From positions 1 through 64,000 of the forward strand of contig CAXBDK010000001.1 of assembly GCA_963974715.1 (NCBI GenBank): DNA of 64,000 nucleotides, written 5' to 3'. The notes beneath the pieces were generated by a model. That model was not told where the DNA came from, ran no database searches, and worked only from the letters and a program-made list of their open reading frames with translations. Below, in pieces: positions 9,924 to 18,597 of this stretch (the first letter of the stretch is position 1; each line of letters begins with the position of its first letter). Origin of the DNA: Sediminicola sp963974715. GTDB taxonomy: Bacteria > Bacteroidota > Bacteroidia > Flavobacteriales > Flavobacteriaceae. The translations under genes were made by a program, and so were the position numbers.

Positions 9924-11096
9924 TTATTGCCCTTCAAAAACGAGGCACACCGGCATTGACAGCTCGATTTGGTTGCCGGTATAAACGGGCATACCGGTTT
10001 GCCCATCCAATTTAAATACGGTAATCGAATCTGAATTCTGATTGGCTACCAATAAGAATTTACCATCAGGTGAAAGGGTAAAGTTACGGGGCCAGTCTCC
10101 CTCCGTAGCCGTTGTACCCATCAATTGCAATTTCCCGTTATCCCCTACCGAAAATACGGCAATGCTGTTGTGCCCCCTGTTGGAGGCATATAAAAATTTT
10201 CCATCCTCACTGATATGGATATCGGCACAGGCATTCTCCCCTTTAAACCCTTCTGGAAGTGTAGACTGTTGGTCAATTTTTGTCAAGCTACCGGTCTCGG
10301 GATCCACCTTGACGGAAACAACGGTACTGGAGAGTTCCGTGATAATGAACGCCCATTCTTTGGTAGGATGGAAGACCATATGCCTAGGCCCGTCCCCAGG
10401 GGTCAGGGAAAGTGCCAACTTTTGCGCCCCCAGTTTCCCTTGCCCGTCGATATGATAGGAAAATACCTTATCGGCGCCCAAATCAACGGCATATAAAAGA
10501 TCCTGCCCCTTGGAAAATAGGGAGCAATGGGCATGGGCGCTTTCCTGATTGGGCATAACGGGGCCACTGCCCTGATGTTCCCGTACCTGTGGCCCTGGTG
10601 CCAGTTCTCCATTTGGCCCTACCCCGAAAACACTAACGGTGCCCGAGGAATAATTGGCAACGGCCAATTTGTCTTCGGCCTCGTTCAGCTCCAAGAAGCA
10701 GGGATGTGCCCCGGCACTGGGTTGTTGGTCTATTACGATCAACTGCGTCCCTTTTTCGTCCCATTTAAAGGAGGTAACGGTTCCCGGATCGTTCTCGTTA
10801 ACCGCAAATACCCTTTTTCCGTCCTTTGATATTTTTAAAAAGGATGGATTGGAAGTGGAGGCCACCAATTGCTTGTTCCGTAATTTTCCCGTTACCTGGT
10901 CAAAATCTACGGTATATATTCCTTCGCTTTCTTTATTGGTATAGGTTCCCACCAATAATTTTATGGTTTCCGACTTTTCCATGGTTTCTTCGGTTTTAAT
11001 TTCCCCTGTCCGTTCGGTTTCTTTTTTGTCCTGCTTACAGCTGCCCAATAAACTGAGAAAAAGAAGGGAGCAAAGGCTATATAAGATAGATTTCAT
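9924..11096 (-). CDS. Lactonase-family seven-bladed beta-propeller lipoprotein
   Basis: Member of the lactonase / YbhE-like 6-phosphogluconolactonase family, 390 aa. Seen: lipoprotein signal with LLGSC (Cys at residue 20), a charged Glu/Lys-rich linker to about residue 45, then repeated propeller motifs such as LYASNRGHNSIAVFSV and SPDGKFLLVANQNSDSITVFK. Being exported, it is unlikely to be the cytosolic pentose-pathway enzyme; it may hydrolyse sugar lactones in the periplasm (inference). Single gene, divergent from the EamA transporter. Confidence 0.92.
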   Translation of the reverse strand: MKSILYSLCSLLFLSLLGSCKQDKKETERTGEIKTEETMEKSETIKLLVGTYTNKESEGIYTVDFDQVTGKLRNKQLVASTSNPSFLKISKDGKRVFAVNENDPGTVTSFKWDEKGTQLIVIDQQPSAGAHPCFLELNEAEDKLAVANYSSGTVSVFGVGPNGELAPGPQVREHQGSGPVMPNQESAHAHCSLFSKGQDLLYAVDLGADKVFSYHIDGQGKLGAQKLALSLTPGDGPRHMVFHPTKEWAFIITELSSTVVSVKVDPETGSLTKIDQQSTLPEGFKGENACADIHISEDGKFLYASNRGHNSIAVFSVGDNGKLQLMGTTATEGDWPRNFTLSPDGKFLLVANQNSDSITVFKLDGQTGMPVYTGNQIELSMPVCLVFEGQ

Positions 11097-11332
11097 TTGT
11101 AAGTACTCTTTTGCGCTAAGATACTATAATCTGGGACAAAAGAACAGAGGGGCCACAAGAACCACCTTGGTCGGTTTTAGCGGGGAGAATAGGGTAATTA
11201 GGCCTTTAAATCCCCTAAATGGGTTTTATTCCCAGACGCTCTGTGTCCAAGTGGGATAACATTCCTTCCTTTGAATATCCCATGGGCCTGTCCAAGGTAG
11301 TTGACGGGGATTCTTAGGAGGCTTGTTCCGAA

Positions 11333-11353
11333 AGTGTATATTTGCCGTACACT
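11333..11353 (+). promoter_or_regulatory. Candidate promoter -7 box inside an inverted repeat
   Basis: TATATTTG at 11337-11344 fits the Bacteroidetes -7 consensus TAnnTTTG and lies upstream of the EamA gene, with about 80 bases of leader. It is framed by AGTGTA (11333-11338) and TACACT (11348-11353), a perfect 6-bp inverted repeat that could be an operator. The 329-bp gap between the divergent genes shows nothing else clear. Confidence 0.35.
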
Positions 11354-11425
11354 ACCGCACCACCTTAAAAAAATATTCATAATTGTTGCAAAGGAAAGCA
11401 TGATGGACTTTTACATTTTATCTAT

Positions 11426-12283
11426 ATGATCGGGAACGAATTGAAAAGTGCCATGGTGTATATGCTTATCTGCACCCTTTCGTTGTCGGGCATGAACTCC
11501 CTAATAAAGTATCTAGGACATTTTAATGTATACGAACTGGTTTTTTTTAGGGCCTTGGGGTCCTTGGTCTTTACTATGTCCTATCTGTTGCAACAGCGTA
11601 TTCCGCTGTGGGGCAACAAAAGAAAATTACTTTTTTTAAGGGGTATAGTGGGGTTGGTCTCAATGGCCCTTTTTTTTATGTCACTGCAATACCTTCCCAT
11701 GGGAACGGCTGTTTCACTAAGATATATGGCACCCATATTCGCGGCCATATTTGCGGTTTTCCTGCTCAAGGAGAAAATAAGGCCCCCTCAGTGGTTTTAC
11801 TTTTTTATGTCCTTTGCGGGGGTATTGGTACTAAAGGGAATGGATGTACAGATGGACACCACCGGCTTGTTGTTGGTGATGGGGGCGGCCATTTCCAGTG
11901 GACTGGTCTATATCTTGATCGGTAAAATAGGGAACGCCGATCATCCCGTGGTGGTAGTGAACTATTTTATGGCCATAGCGACCCTAGTGGGGGGATTGAT
12001 GGCCGTACCGCACTGGGTAATGCCAGAGGGAGTGGAATGGTTTTTACTTGCGGGCCTAGGAATTTTTGGGTTTGTCGGCCAACTCTTTATGACTAAAGCA
12101 TTTCAAGTGGCTTCCACCAATGTAGTGGCACCCCTTAACTATATGGAAGTACTTTTTACGGGCTTGGTGGGCATCATCGGTTTTGGGGAGCTTTATACCC
12201 ATTGGACCTTGTTGGGGATAGGCCTCATAGTGGGAGGACTTGTCCTGAATGTCCTCTACAGATCTAAACAAAGACTTAAGTGA
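11426..12283 (+). CDS. EamA/DMT-family inner-membrane transporter
   Basis: Drug/metabolite-superfamily permease, 285 aa, with about ten hydrophobic helices arranged as two EamA repeats (roughly residues 8-135 and 148-280). The second repeat contains the usual LNYMEVLFTGLVGIIGFGE motif. Substrate unknown; members export amino acids, nucleosides or metabolites. Monocistronic, with a candidate promoter at 11337. Confidence 0.92.
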   Translation: MIGNELKSAMVYMLICTLSLSGMNSLIKYLGHFNVYELVFFRALGSLVFTMSYLLQQRIPLWGNKRKLLFLRGIVGLVSMALFFMSLQYLPMGTAVSLRYMAPIFAAIFAVFLLKEKIRPPQWFYFFMSFAGVLVLKGMDVQMDTTGLLLVMGAAISSGLVYILIGKIGNADHPVVVVNYFMAIATLVGGLMAVPHWVMPEGVEWFLLAGLGIFGFVGQLFMTKAFQVASTNVVAPLNYMEVLFTGLVGIIGFGELYTHWTLLGIGLIVGGLVLNVLYRSKQRLK

Positions 12284-12462
12284 CAAATACCCTCCAAAAT
12301 AGATAATATCTTATTTTTTTAAGAGTATGGATGAACGATATCCAAATTTTGGTTAAAAAAATAAATGTTGAACAAAAAGTGTTCATTTGCATATATTCAG
12401 GGGTCCCATATGGACCGGAGAAACGATAATTTTTATAATTTGTAGGGAAATACGGTTTACAG

Positions 12463-13449
12463 ATGAACTACAGAAGATTGGGAAAAACCAACTATAACGT
12501 TTCCGAGGTCTCACTAGGGACTTGGCAGGTTGGCGGTACATGGGGCTCGGGGTTTGACGCCACTTCGGCCGAACGGATCATCCATGCGGCCATCGATTCC
12601 GGCGTCAACTTTTTGGACACGGCCGATGTGTACGAAAATGGGGCCAGTGAGTCCACAGTGGGCAAAGTGGTCAAGGCCAGAAGGGAAGAGGTGATGGTGG
12701 CCACCAAATGCGGCCGTGGATTGGTTCCCCATACCAATGAGAGCTATACCCCGGAGGCGCTGCGTTCCTTTGTGGAGAAAAGCCTGCGGAATACGGGAAT
12801 GGAATGTCTGGACCTTATCCAATTGCATTGCCCCCCTACAGAGGTATACTATAGACCTGAGATATTTGGTCTTTTTGAACGATTAAAAGAGGAAGGCAAG
12901 ATACAGCATTTGGGAATAAGTGTCGAAAAAGTGGAAGAGGCCCTTAAGGGAATCGAATTTCCCAATGTTGCCACGGTTCAGATCATTTTCAACATGTTCA
13001 GACAACGACCATCGGAACTGTTTTTTCAAGAAGCCATGTCGAAGGATATCGGGGTCATCGTACGGGTGCCACTTGCCAGTGGACTGCTTACGGGCAAATT
13101 TTCCAAAGAATCGACTTTTGAAAAGGATGACCATAGAAACTTTAACCGCGAGGGTGCGGCCTTCGATAGGGGGGAGACCTTTTCAGGGGTGCCGTTCGAT
13201 GAGGGCCTACGCGCCATGGAAGATATCAAGGATATTTTTCCGGAAGCCACAAATCTCGCTCCCATAGCATTACGGTGGATATTGGATTATGCAGAAGTGG
13301 GCTGTGTCATCCCCGGTGCGTCCAAAGCCGAGCATTTGGCATCCAATCTGGCGGCGACGGACCTAAAACCGTTGACCTATAAACAAAAGGCGGGCATCAA
13401 TGCCATATATGAGGCACGCATAAAACCATATGTACACCAACTCTGGTAA
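12463..13449 (+). CDS. Aldo/keto reductase
   Basis: NAD(P)H-dependent aldo/keto reductase, 328 aa, full length, cytosolic TIM barrel. Catalytic tetrad visible: Asp in FLDTADVYENG, Tyr in the same motif, Lys in EVMVATKCGRG and His in DLIQLHCPP. The C-terminal cofactor motif CVIPGASKAEHLASNL is intact. It stands alone between a transporter and the convergent molybdoenzyme, so the physiological substrate is not indicated. Confidence 0.95.
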   Translation: MNYRRLGKTNYNVSEVSLGTWQVGGTWGSGFDATSAERIIHAAIDSGVNFLDTADVYENGASESTVGKVVKARREEVMVATKCGRGLVPHTNESYTPEALRSFVEKSLRNTGMECLDLIQLHCPPTEVYYRPEIFGLFERLKEEGKIQHLGISVEKVEEALKGIEFPNVATVQIIFNMFRQRPSELFFQEAMSKDIGVIVRVPLASGLLTGKFSKESTFEKDDHRNFNREGAAFDRGETFSGVPFDEGLRAMEDIKDIFPEATNLAPIALRWILDYAEVGCVIPGASKAEHLASNLAATDLKPLTYKQKAGINAIYEARIKPYVHQLW

Positions 13450-13460
13450 TTCTGTCCCCT

Positions 13461-13494
13461 AAGCTCGGAGCAAGCTCGCAAGGTATTTGGAGGG
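13461..13494 (-). repeat. Dispersed intergenic repeat, tail copy
   Basis: On the minus strand this reads CCTTGCGAGCTTGCTCCGAG, matching the tail of the repeat at 9424-9500 and the copy at 55773-55828. It sits in the 88-bp gap between two convergent genes. Confidence 0.6.
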
Positions 13495-13537
13495 AAACCC
13501 AGGGGAGGTTCGGAGCCTATATATCCCGTTTAACGGG

Positions 13538-15835
13538 TCAAATTTTCTGCACCATTACCACCACCGATTTGCTGATGGGGGTATTGCTCTTATCCGCAAA
13601 CCGGTCATGGGGGATGAGCACATTGGTCTCCGGAAAATAGGCCGCCAAATTTCCCTGGGGAATGTTATAGGGCACTATTAAAAAAGATGGGGCCATGCGT
13701 TGCCGTTGATCGTAATTGCTTATCAGGTTTACCACATCCAATTTATTCAGGCCTTTTGCCGACATGTCCTTTGGGTTCATCAACAGTACCCTTCTTTCAT
13801 TATAGATACCCCGATACCGATCGTCCAAGCCATAAATGGTCGTGTTGAACTGATCATGGGAACGGATGCTCATCAACAGAAATTCATTTTCTTTTAATAG
13901 ATGATCGGGAAGGGGGCAACAACTGAACTGGGCCCTTTTGTTGGGCAGTTTACTAAAATCCAATTGCCTTATATTGTTGGGAAGGTAGAAACCACCTCCT
14001 TCCGAGCGGTTTTCCATGTCCTGGAATCCGTCAAGGGCAAGGGCCATTTTTTCGCGAAGCAGGCTGTAATCTTTGCCCAATCCTAGCCAGTCCACCACAT
14101 GCCCTTCCTTAAAATAGGCGGCAGCTATGCCCGCAACTATCTCGGGTTCGCTCCTAAGGTCCTTTGAGGCGGGGGGCAATAGTCCTTTGGAACGGTGTAC
14201 CTTGCCCATACTGTTTTCAACCGTAATAAAGCGTTGACTTCCTCCATTGCTATCCGTTTCCGATCTACCCAGGGTAGGAAGGATCAGCGCGGTCTTCCCG
14301 GTCACTAAATGACTTCGGTTGAGTTTTGTACTTATGTTCACCACCAAGTCGCACTTTTGCAGGGCCTTAGCGGTATATTCCGTATCGGATGCGGCCGCGG
14401 CAAAGTTTCCGCCAAGGGCCATAAATACCTTGGCCCGTCCTTCGTACATGGCCCTTATGGAGTGTACCACATCCAGTCCCTCTTCCGTTGGGGGCCTAAA
14501 ACCAAAAGTCCTTTCAATGGCTGAATTTAGGGTGTCGGATACCATGTGCATTATGCCTACGGACCGATCTCCCTGCACATTGCTGTGCCCCCTGACCGGA
14601 CAGGTACCCGCACCCTCTTTGCCAAGACTTCCTTTTAGGAGCAATAGGTTTACACATTCCTTGATGTTATCCACCCCATTTTTATGTTGGGTAAGTCCCA
14701 TGGCCCAACAGATTATAATTTTTTTGTTTGCGGCCACAAGGGCCACGGCGCGGTCCACTTCCCGCTCCGGAACTCCGCAGTGCCCTAACAGTTCCAGTTC
14801 CGTATACAGATCTAGGTCCTTCACCAAGGATTCGTAACCGTAGGTGTATTTTGCGATAAATCCATGGTCCAACACCCCTCCCTTTTCTTGGTCCAGGGCC
14901 AGTAATTTTTTCATGATAAGTTTGATCAGGGGCACATCCTGGTTGATCTTTGTCTGAAGGTGTACATCCGTTATGCTTTCGCCCTTGCCAAAGATGCCGC
15001 CGAACTCCTGCGGATTTTTGAAGCGGATAAGACCGGCCTCTTCCAGCGGATTGATGCTGATGACCTTGCCCCCATTTTTTTTACATTTTTCCAGGGCGGA
15101 CAACATTCTGGGGTGGTTGGTGCCCGGATTCTGGCCAATGACCATGACCACCTCGGCCTTGTCAAAATCTTCCAAGGTTACGGAGCCTTTTCCAATTCCC
15201 AAGGTTTCCCCCAGGGCTACCCCGCTGGATTCATGGCACATATTGGAACAATCGGGCATGTTATTGGTACCGAAGGCCCGCACGAACAATCCGTATAAAA
15301 AGGCCGCCTCGTTGCTGGACCTGCCGGAGGTATAGAAAATGGCACTGTTGGGATCAGGAAGTTGACGCAGTGCCGTAGCGATCATTTCAAATGCCGCCTC
15401 CCAGGAAAGGGGCCGGTAATGTGCTTCCCCTGGCAGCAGCACCATAGGGGTGGTGAGTCGGCCACTTTTTCCAATTTTGTAATCGGACCATTGGGAAAGT
15501 TCCGCCACGGAATACCGTGCAAAGAAGTCGGCATCCACCCGTTCCATGGTGGCCTCTTCGGCCAGTGCCTTGGCACCGTTCTCGCAATACTCCCCCAATT
15601 TGGACCTGGATTCGGGATCTGGCCAGGCACAGCCCGGACAGTCGAACCCATCTTTTTGGTTCATATGAAAAAGACTATGGAATGAGCGTTGTATGCCCAT
15701 CTCCTTAAAAGTGTGCTGTAATGCCACTTTTACGGCCTTCATTCCGGCAGCGTATTGGGCGGGTTCCTCCAAACGTATTCCCGTGAACTCTGGATTGGAG
15801 TGAACGGATACGTCCCTTTTTTCTGAAAGTGCCAT
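13538..15835 (-). CDS. YdeP/FdhF-family molybdopterin oxidoreductase
   Basis: Large molybdopterin-dependent oxidoreductase of the formate-dehydrogenase-alpha-like YdeP group (TIGR01701 type), 765 aa. Seen: N-terminal CPGCAWPDP and CENGAKA cysteines, the Mo-site region DCSNMCHESSG in which Cys takes the place of selenocysteine, MGD-binding stretches (VVMVIGQNPGTNHPRM, PVRGHSNVQGDRSVG), and the C-terminal dinucleotide-binding domain (about 640-765). No signal peptide, so cytoplasmic. E. coli YdeP is linked to acid resistance; the reaction is not established. The molybdenum-cofactor genes at 55853-58569 could supply its cofactor. Confidence 0.94.
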   Translation of the reverse strand: MALSEKRDVSVHSNPEFTGIRLEEPAQYAAGMKAVKVALQHTFKEMGIQRSFHSLFHMNQKDGFDCPGCAWPDPESRSKLGEYCENGAKALAEEATMERVDADFFARYSVAELSQWSDYKIGKSGRLTTPMVLLPGEAHYRPLSWEAAFEMIATALRQLPDPNSAIFYTSGRSSNEAAFLYGLFVRAFGTNNMPDCSNMCHESSGVALGETLGIGKGSVTLEDFDKAEVVMVIGQNPGTNHPRMLSALEKCKKNGGKVISINPLEEAGLIRFKNPQEFGGIFGKGESITDVHLQTKINQDVPLIKLIMKKLLALDQEKGGVLDHGFIAKYTYGYESLVKDLDLYTELELLGHCGVPEREVDRAVALVAANKKIIICWAMGLTQHKNGVDNIKECVNLLLLKGSLGKEGAGTCPVRGHSNVQGDRSVGIMHMVSDTLNSAIERTFGFRPPTEEGLDVVHSIRAMYEGRAKVFMALGGNFAAAASDTEYTAKALQKCDLVVNISTKLNRSHLVTGKTALILPTLGRSETDSNGGSQRFITVENSMGKVHRSKGLLPPASKDLRSEPEIVAGIAAAYFKEGHVVDWLGLGKDYSLLREKMALALDGFQDMENRSEGGGFYLPNNIRQLDFSKLPNKRAQFSCCPLPDHLLKENEFLLMSIRSHDQFNTTIYGLDDRYRGIYNERRVLLMNPKDMSAKGLNKLDVVNLISNYDQRQRMAPSFLIVPYNIPQGNLAAYFPETNVLIPHDRFADKSNTPISKSVVVMVQKI

Positions 15836-15957
15836 CGAAAAATTAATTTGGGTGAGTGTCCATGCAAGATATCAAATTGATGGGGCTTCCGTGCCCCCAT
15901 AAAAGTTTTTAACTAATTTTTGGCCGTTCTGGGTCGGGAAAGGGGCACATTTTGCGC

Positions 15958-15965
15958 TAGCTTTG
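15958..15965 (+). promoter_or_regulatory. Candidate -7 promoter box for the nitroreductase gene
   Basis: TAGCTTTG matches the TAnnTTTG consensus, 35 bases upstream of the ATG. No clear -33 TTG element at standard spacing, so support is moderate. Confidence 0.4.
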
Positions 15966-15999
15966 TAAGCGACAATTTACACCATAAATTTTTCAATAA

Positions 16000-16554
16000 A
16001 TGGATATACATCAAGTAATAAGGGAGCGGCGATCTGTTATGCCCGCCCAATACAACAGCACTCCCATTGGGGAATTTCAGCTACAACAGATATTGGAGGC
16101 CGCTAATTGGGCCCCTACCCATAAGAGGACCGAACCATGGCGCTTTAAGGTCATGCAAGGGGATGCCCTGGCCAAATTGGGCTTGTTTTTGGCCGAAAGG
16201 TTTAAGGAGACCGCCACTACTTTCTCCGAATTCAAATACAGGCAGATGCAGGAGAACCCTACCAAAGCAGGGGCCATTATTGCCATTTGTATGCAAAGGG
16301 ACCCTAAGGAAAGCCTTCCCGAGTGGGAAGAGGTCGCTGCCGTTTCCATGGCGGTGCAGAACATGTGGCTCACTGCTACCGCTTTGGGAGTGGGCGCCTA
16401 CTGGAGTTCCCCACCGTTGATCAAATTCATGGATGGATTTTTCGACATGGAAGAAGGCGAAAGCTGTTTGGGCTTTTTTTATATGGGCCACTATGACAAT
16501 CCTTCGCCAGAACGGATACCGGGACCGCTTGAGAACAAGGTACAATGGTTATAA
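16000..16554 (+). CDS. Nitroreductase-family FMN oxidoreductase
   Basis: Flavin-dependent nitroreductase/dehydropteridine-reductase-fold protein, 184 aa, normal length. Seen: N-terminal FMN-phosphate contact region IRERRSVMPAQY, the segment NWAPTHKRTEPWRF that binds the flavin, and VGAYWSSPP in the C-terminal half. Members reduce nitroaromatics, quinones or flavins with NAD(P)H. Cytosolic, monocistronic, followed by a strong terminator. Confidence 0.95.
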   Translation: MDIHQVIRERRSVMPAQYNSTPIGEFQLQQILEAANWAPTHKRTEPWRFKVMQGDALAKLGLFLAERFKETATTFSEFKYRQMQENPTKAGAIIAICMQRDPKESLPEWEEVAAVSMAVQNMWLTATALGVGAYWSSPPLIKFMDGFFDMEEGESCLGFFYMGHYDNPSPERIPGPLENKVQWL

Positions 16555-16584
16555 CCTTGCGGATTATATATCGTTGATAATTTT

Positions 16585-16609
16585 AAGGGGCGCCAAGCCC
16601 CTTTTTTTA
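16585..16609 (+). terminator. Rho-independent terminator
   Basis: AAGGGGC-GCCAA-GCCCCTT: a 7-bp GC-rich stem with 5-nt loop followed by a T tract, 30 bases after the nitroreductase stop and just before the stop of the convergent gene. Confidence 0.8.
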
Positions 16610-16617
16610 TGGGGAAA

Positions 16618-18165
16618 TCAGGATTTACGTTCGGCCTTGCCCGTTAGCGTACTCACCATCCCATCGCGGACGTTTATCCAGAGGTAATTGAAAAACGATT
16701 TTGTGGGATCTCTCTCCACTTTTATTTCCCCGTTCCTAAACCCCTCCGCATCGGTCTTGGAGCCATCGTTGACAAAAATTTTTCCGATGACCGTAAGTAG
16801 TTTATTGACCCCCAACCGGTCCTTTTTCAAAATTTGGAAATCAAAGTCGTTGTACTTCATCTTTAGGTCCCCAGTGGAAGTAATCCTATTGCCACCGAAG
16901 GTAAAATAGATTTTTTCCACGAAACCGCTGGCCCTTGCCCTTAGATTGGATTCCAAAAACGAATTGACACTTTCCGGCCTAAAATCGGTAAAGGAGCCCC
17001 TTACACTGAAGCGATCGGAGACATCGTTCGTATCAAAGGTCCAGTCCAATTCCAAGGGCGAGTTCCCCATAAAGAGCGATTTGGCCACAATGGTGGTCTT
17101 CTGTCCCTTGCCATAGGTATTGGAAATATTGTTCAAGGTGGCATGTACGTTATCAAAATAGATCCTACCCGCTTTTGTTTGGGCATTCACCAGTTCCTCA
17201 TAACCTATAAAGGCATCCGAAATACGGATTTCTTCCAAGTTCAGGTCTATTGGAAGCTCCCTAAGCGCTTGGCTGTACAGCGCCTTCCTCGTAAGATCGT
17301 CGGCAACCAGCTTGTCCCTATAGATTTCCAACTGCGGGCCCTTTATATTGCCCATGGGCGATTTAAGGAAGAAGGTATCGTTCTGATGGCCAAAGGTTAT
17401 TTGCTGAAAGTGGATTTCCGGGATCTGTAAGGAAAAATGGTCATGTTCCTTGGGAAGTATTTTGGAGAGTTCCCGTTTACTGTACTTGGACTGTAGCCTA
17501 AGTGCCAGTAACCTTAAGTCCCCATTGGCATAATCGATCTTGTCCATATCCAGTTTTTCATAGGGCCCCAGATCCACATAGAACCGTTTTGCGCTAATGT
17601 GGTAGCTGCCGTAGGTAAAGGGAATTTTTTTCTTTAGGATTTCTGCATCCACGGCTATATCCTGTAAGGAAATCTGGATACTGTCGGCCCTTACAATGGT
17701 GGAATCGGCCCGTAGGTAGTTAACACTTCCGTTCGATACCACCAATTGCCCGAGCGAAATGGGATCAAAGGGTTTCTTTGCGGAACTGTGGACGGTATCC
17801 TTCCCGGTTTTAGCGGTGTCCCGATAAAAGGTGAGATGGGGCGTGGTAAGTTCAATTTTATCGATTTTTATCCGGTCGTTCACCATAAACTCCCAAGCTC
17901 CCAGTCCGCTGAGCCGTAATTTTTCAATACTGCCCTCCAATTCCGGCAATGAATCCCGGTTAAGGACTTTACCGCTCAACATCTCCAGGGAAACGGTCAT
18001 GGAAAGGATATTTACGGTGGCATTTCCATAACTGAGCTGCATATATGGGGGGATTTCTTCCGCCAATAACCGCTGCAGACGGTGCTGGGCATAATACTGT
18101 AATCCTACTAGGGCAAGGGCGATTAAAACCACCAAGGTCAGAAGAACTTTCGCAAATCGTTTCAT
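16618..18165 (-). CDS. AsmA/DUF748-like membrane-anchored protein
   Basis: 515-aa protein with one N-terminal membrane helix (FAKVLLTLVVLIALALVGLQ) and a long beta-rich periplasmic body with repeated short strands (KIDKIELTTPHLTFYRD, LDKIDYANGDLRLLALRL). This resembles the AsmA/DUF748 group, whose relatives act in envelope lipid transport or outer-membrane homeostasis. The ATG at 18165 is used because the longer frame begins with TTG at 18174. Stands alone; function not shown. Confidence 0.82.
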   Translation of the reverse strand: MKRFAKVLLTLVVLIALALVGLQYYAQHRLQRLLAEEIPPYMQLSYGNATVNILSMTVSLEMLSGKVLNRDSLPELEGSIEKLRLSGLGAWEFMVNDRIKIDKIELTTPHLTFYRDTAKTGKDTVHSSAKKPFDPISLGQLVVSNGSVNYLRADSTIVRADSIQISLQDIAVDAEILKKKIPFTYGSYHISAKRFYVDLGPYEKLDMDKIDYANGDLRLLALRLQSKYSKRELSKILPKEHDHFSLQIPEIHFQQITFGHQNDTFFLKSPMGNIKGPQLEIYRDKLVADDLTRKALYSQALRELPIDLNLEEIRISDAFIGYEELVNAQTKAGRIYFDNVHATLNNISNTYGKGQKTTIVAKSLFMGNSPLELDWTFDTNDVSDRFSVRGSFTDFRPESVNSFLESNLRARASGFVEKIYFTFGGNRITSTGDLKMKYNDFDFQILKKDRLGVNKLLTVIGKIFVNDGSKTDAEGFRNGEIKVERDPTKSFFNYLWINVRDGMVSTLTGKAERKS

Positions 18166-18296
18166 AGTCTCCAAGGTTGGTTAAAAGCGGCAATTAAACA
18201 AGCGCAAACAAAACTATTTTTGCGTATTAGGGAGTGTAAGCCCCCTTTTTTGATAAATATCCTGAAATAAGTCAAAAACTTCTCAAAAACTATTCA

Positions 18297-18304
18297 TAAA
18301 TTTG
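18297..18304 (+). promoter_or_regulatory. -7 promoter box of the tRNA gene
   Basis: TAAATTTG fits TAnnTTTG exactly and lies 16 bases upstream of the tRNA 5' end, suitable for a short leader. Confidence 0.55.
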
Positions 18305-18319
18305 CAGCTCAAAATTTTT

Positions 18320-18391
18320 AGCCTCGTAGTTCAACGGATAGAATAGAAGTTTCCTAAACTTTAGATCCAAGTTCGATTCTTGGCGAGGCTA
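18320..18391 (+). tRNA. tRNA-Arg (anticodon CCT)
   Basis: 72-nt cloverleaf: acceptor AGCCTCG pairs perfectly with CGAGGCT and the discriminator is A; D arm GTTC/GAAT; anticodon stem GAAGT/ACTTT with loop TTCCTAA, so the anticodon is CCT (18353-18355), reading AGG; T arm CCAAG-TTCGATT-CTTGG. CCA is not encoded. A terminator follows within 20 bases. Confidence 0.97.
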
Positions 18392-18407
18392 CTAGAAATA
18401 AGAAAAG

Positions 18408-18428
18408 GCTACTTTAGGTAGCTTTTTT
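18408..18428 (+). terminator. Terminator of the tRNA transcript
   Basis: GCTAC-TTTAG-GTAGC stem-loop followed directly by six T residues. Confidence 0.8.
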
Positions 18429-18597
18429 ACATTTAGAGGGTTCCTTTCGTTTTCATGACTCCCGACGATATTTTCGTACCATCCACAAAAGAGGACAAGA
18501 TATAATCACTACCAGATCAGAAACGAAATAGGGTTGTTGTAAAAAGATGGTAGTTTTAACATTCTTTGTTATTAGCAGCGATCTTAAATCTATTCTT

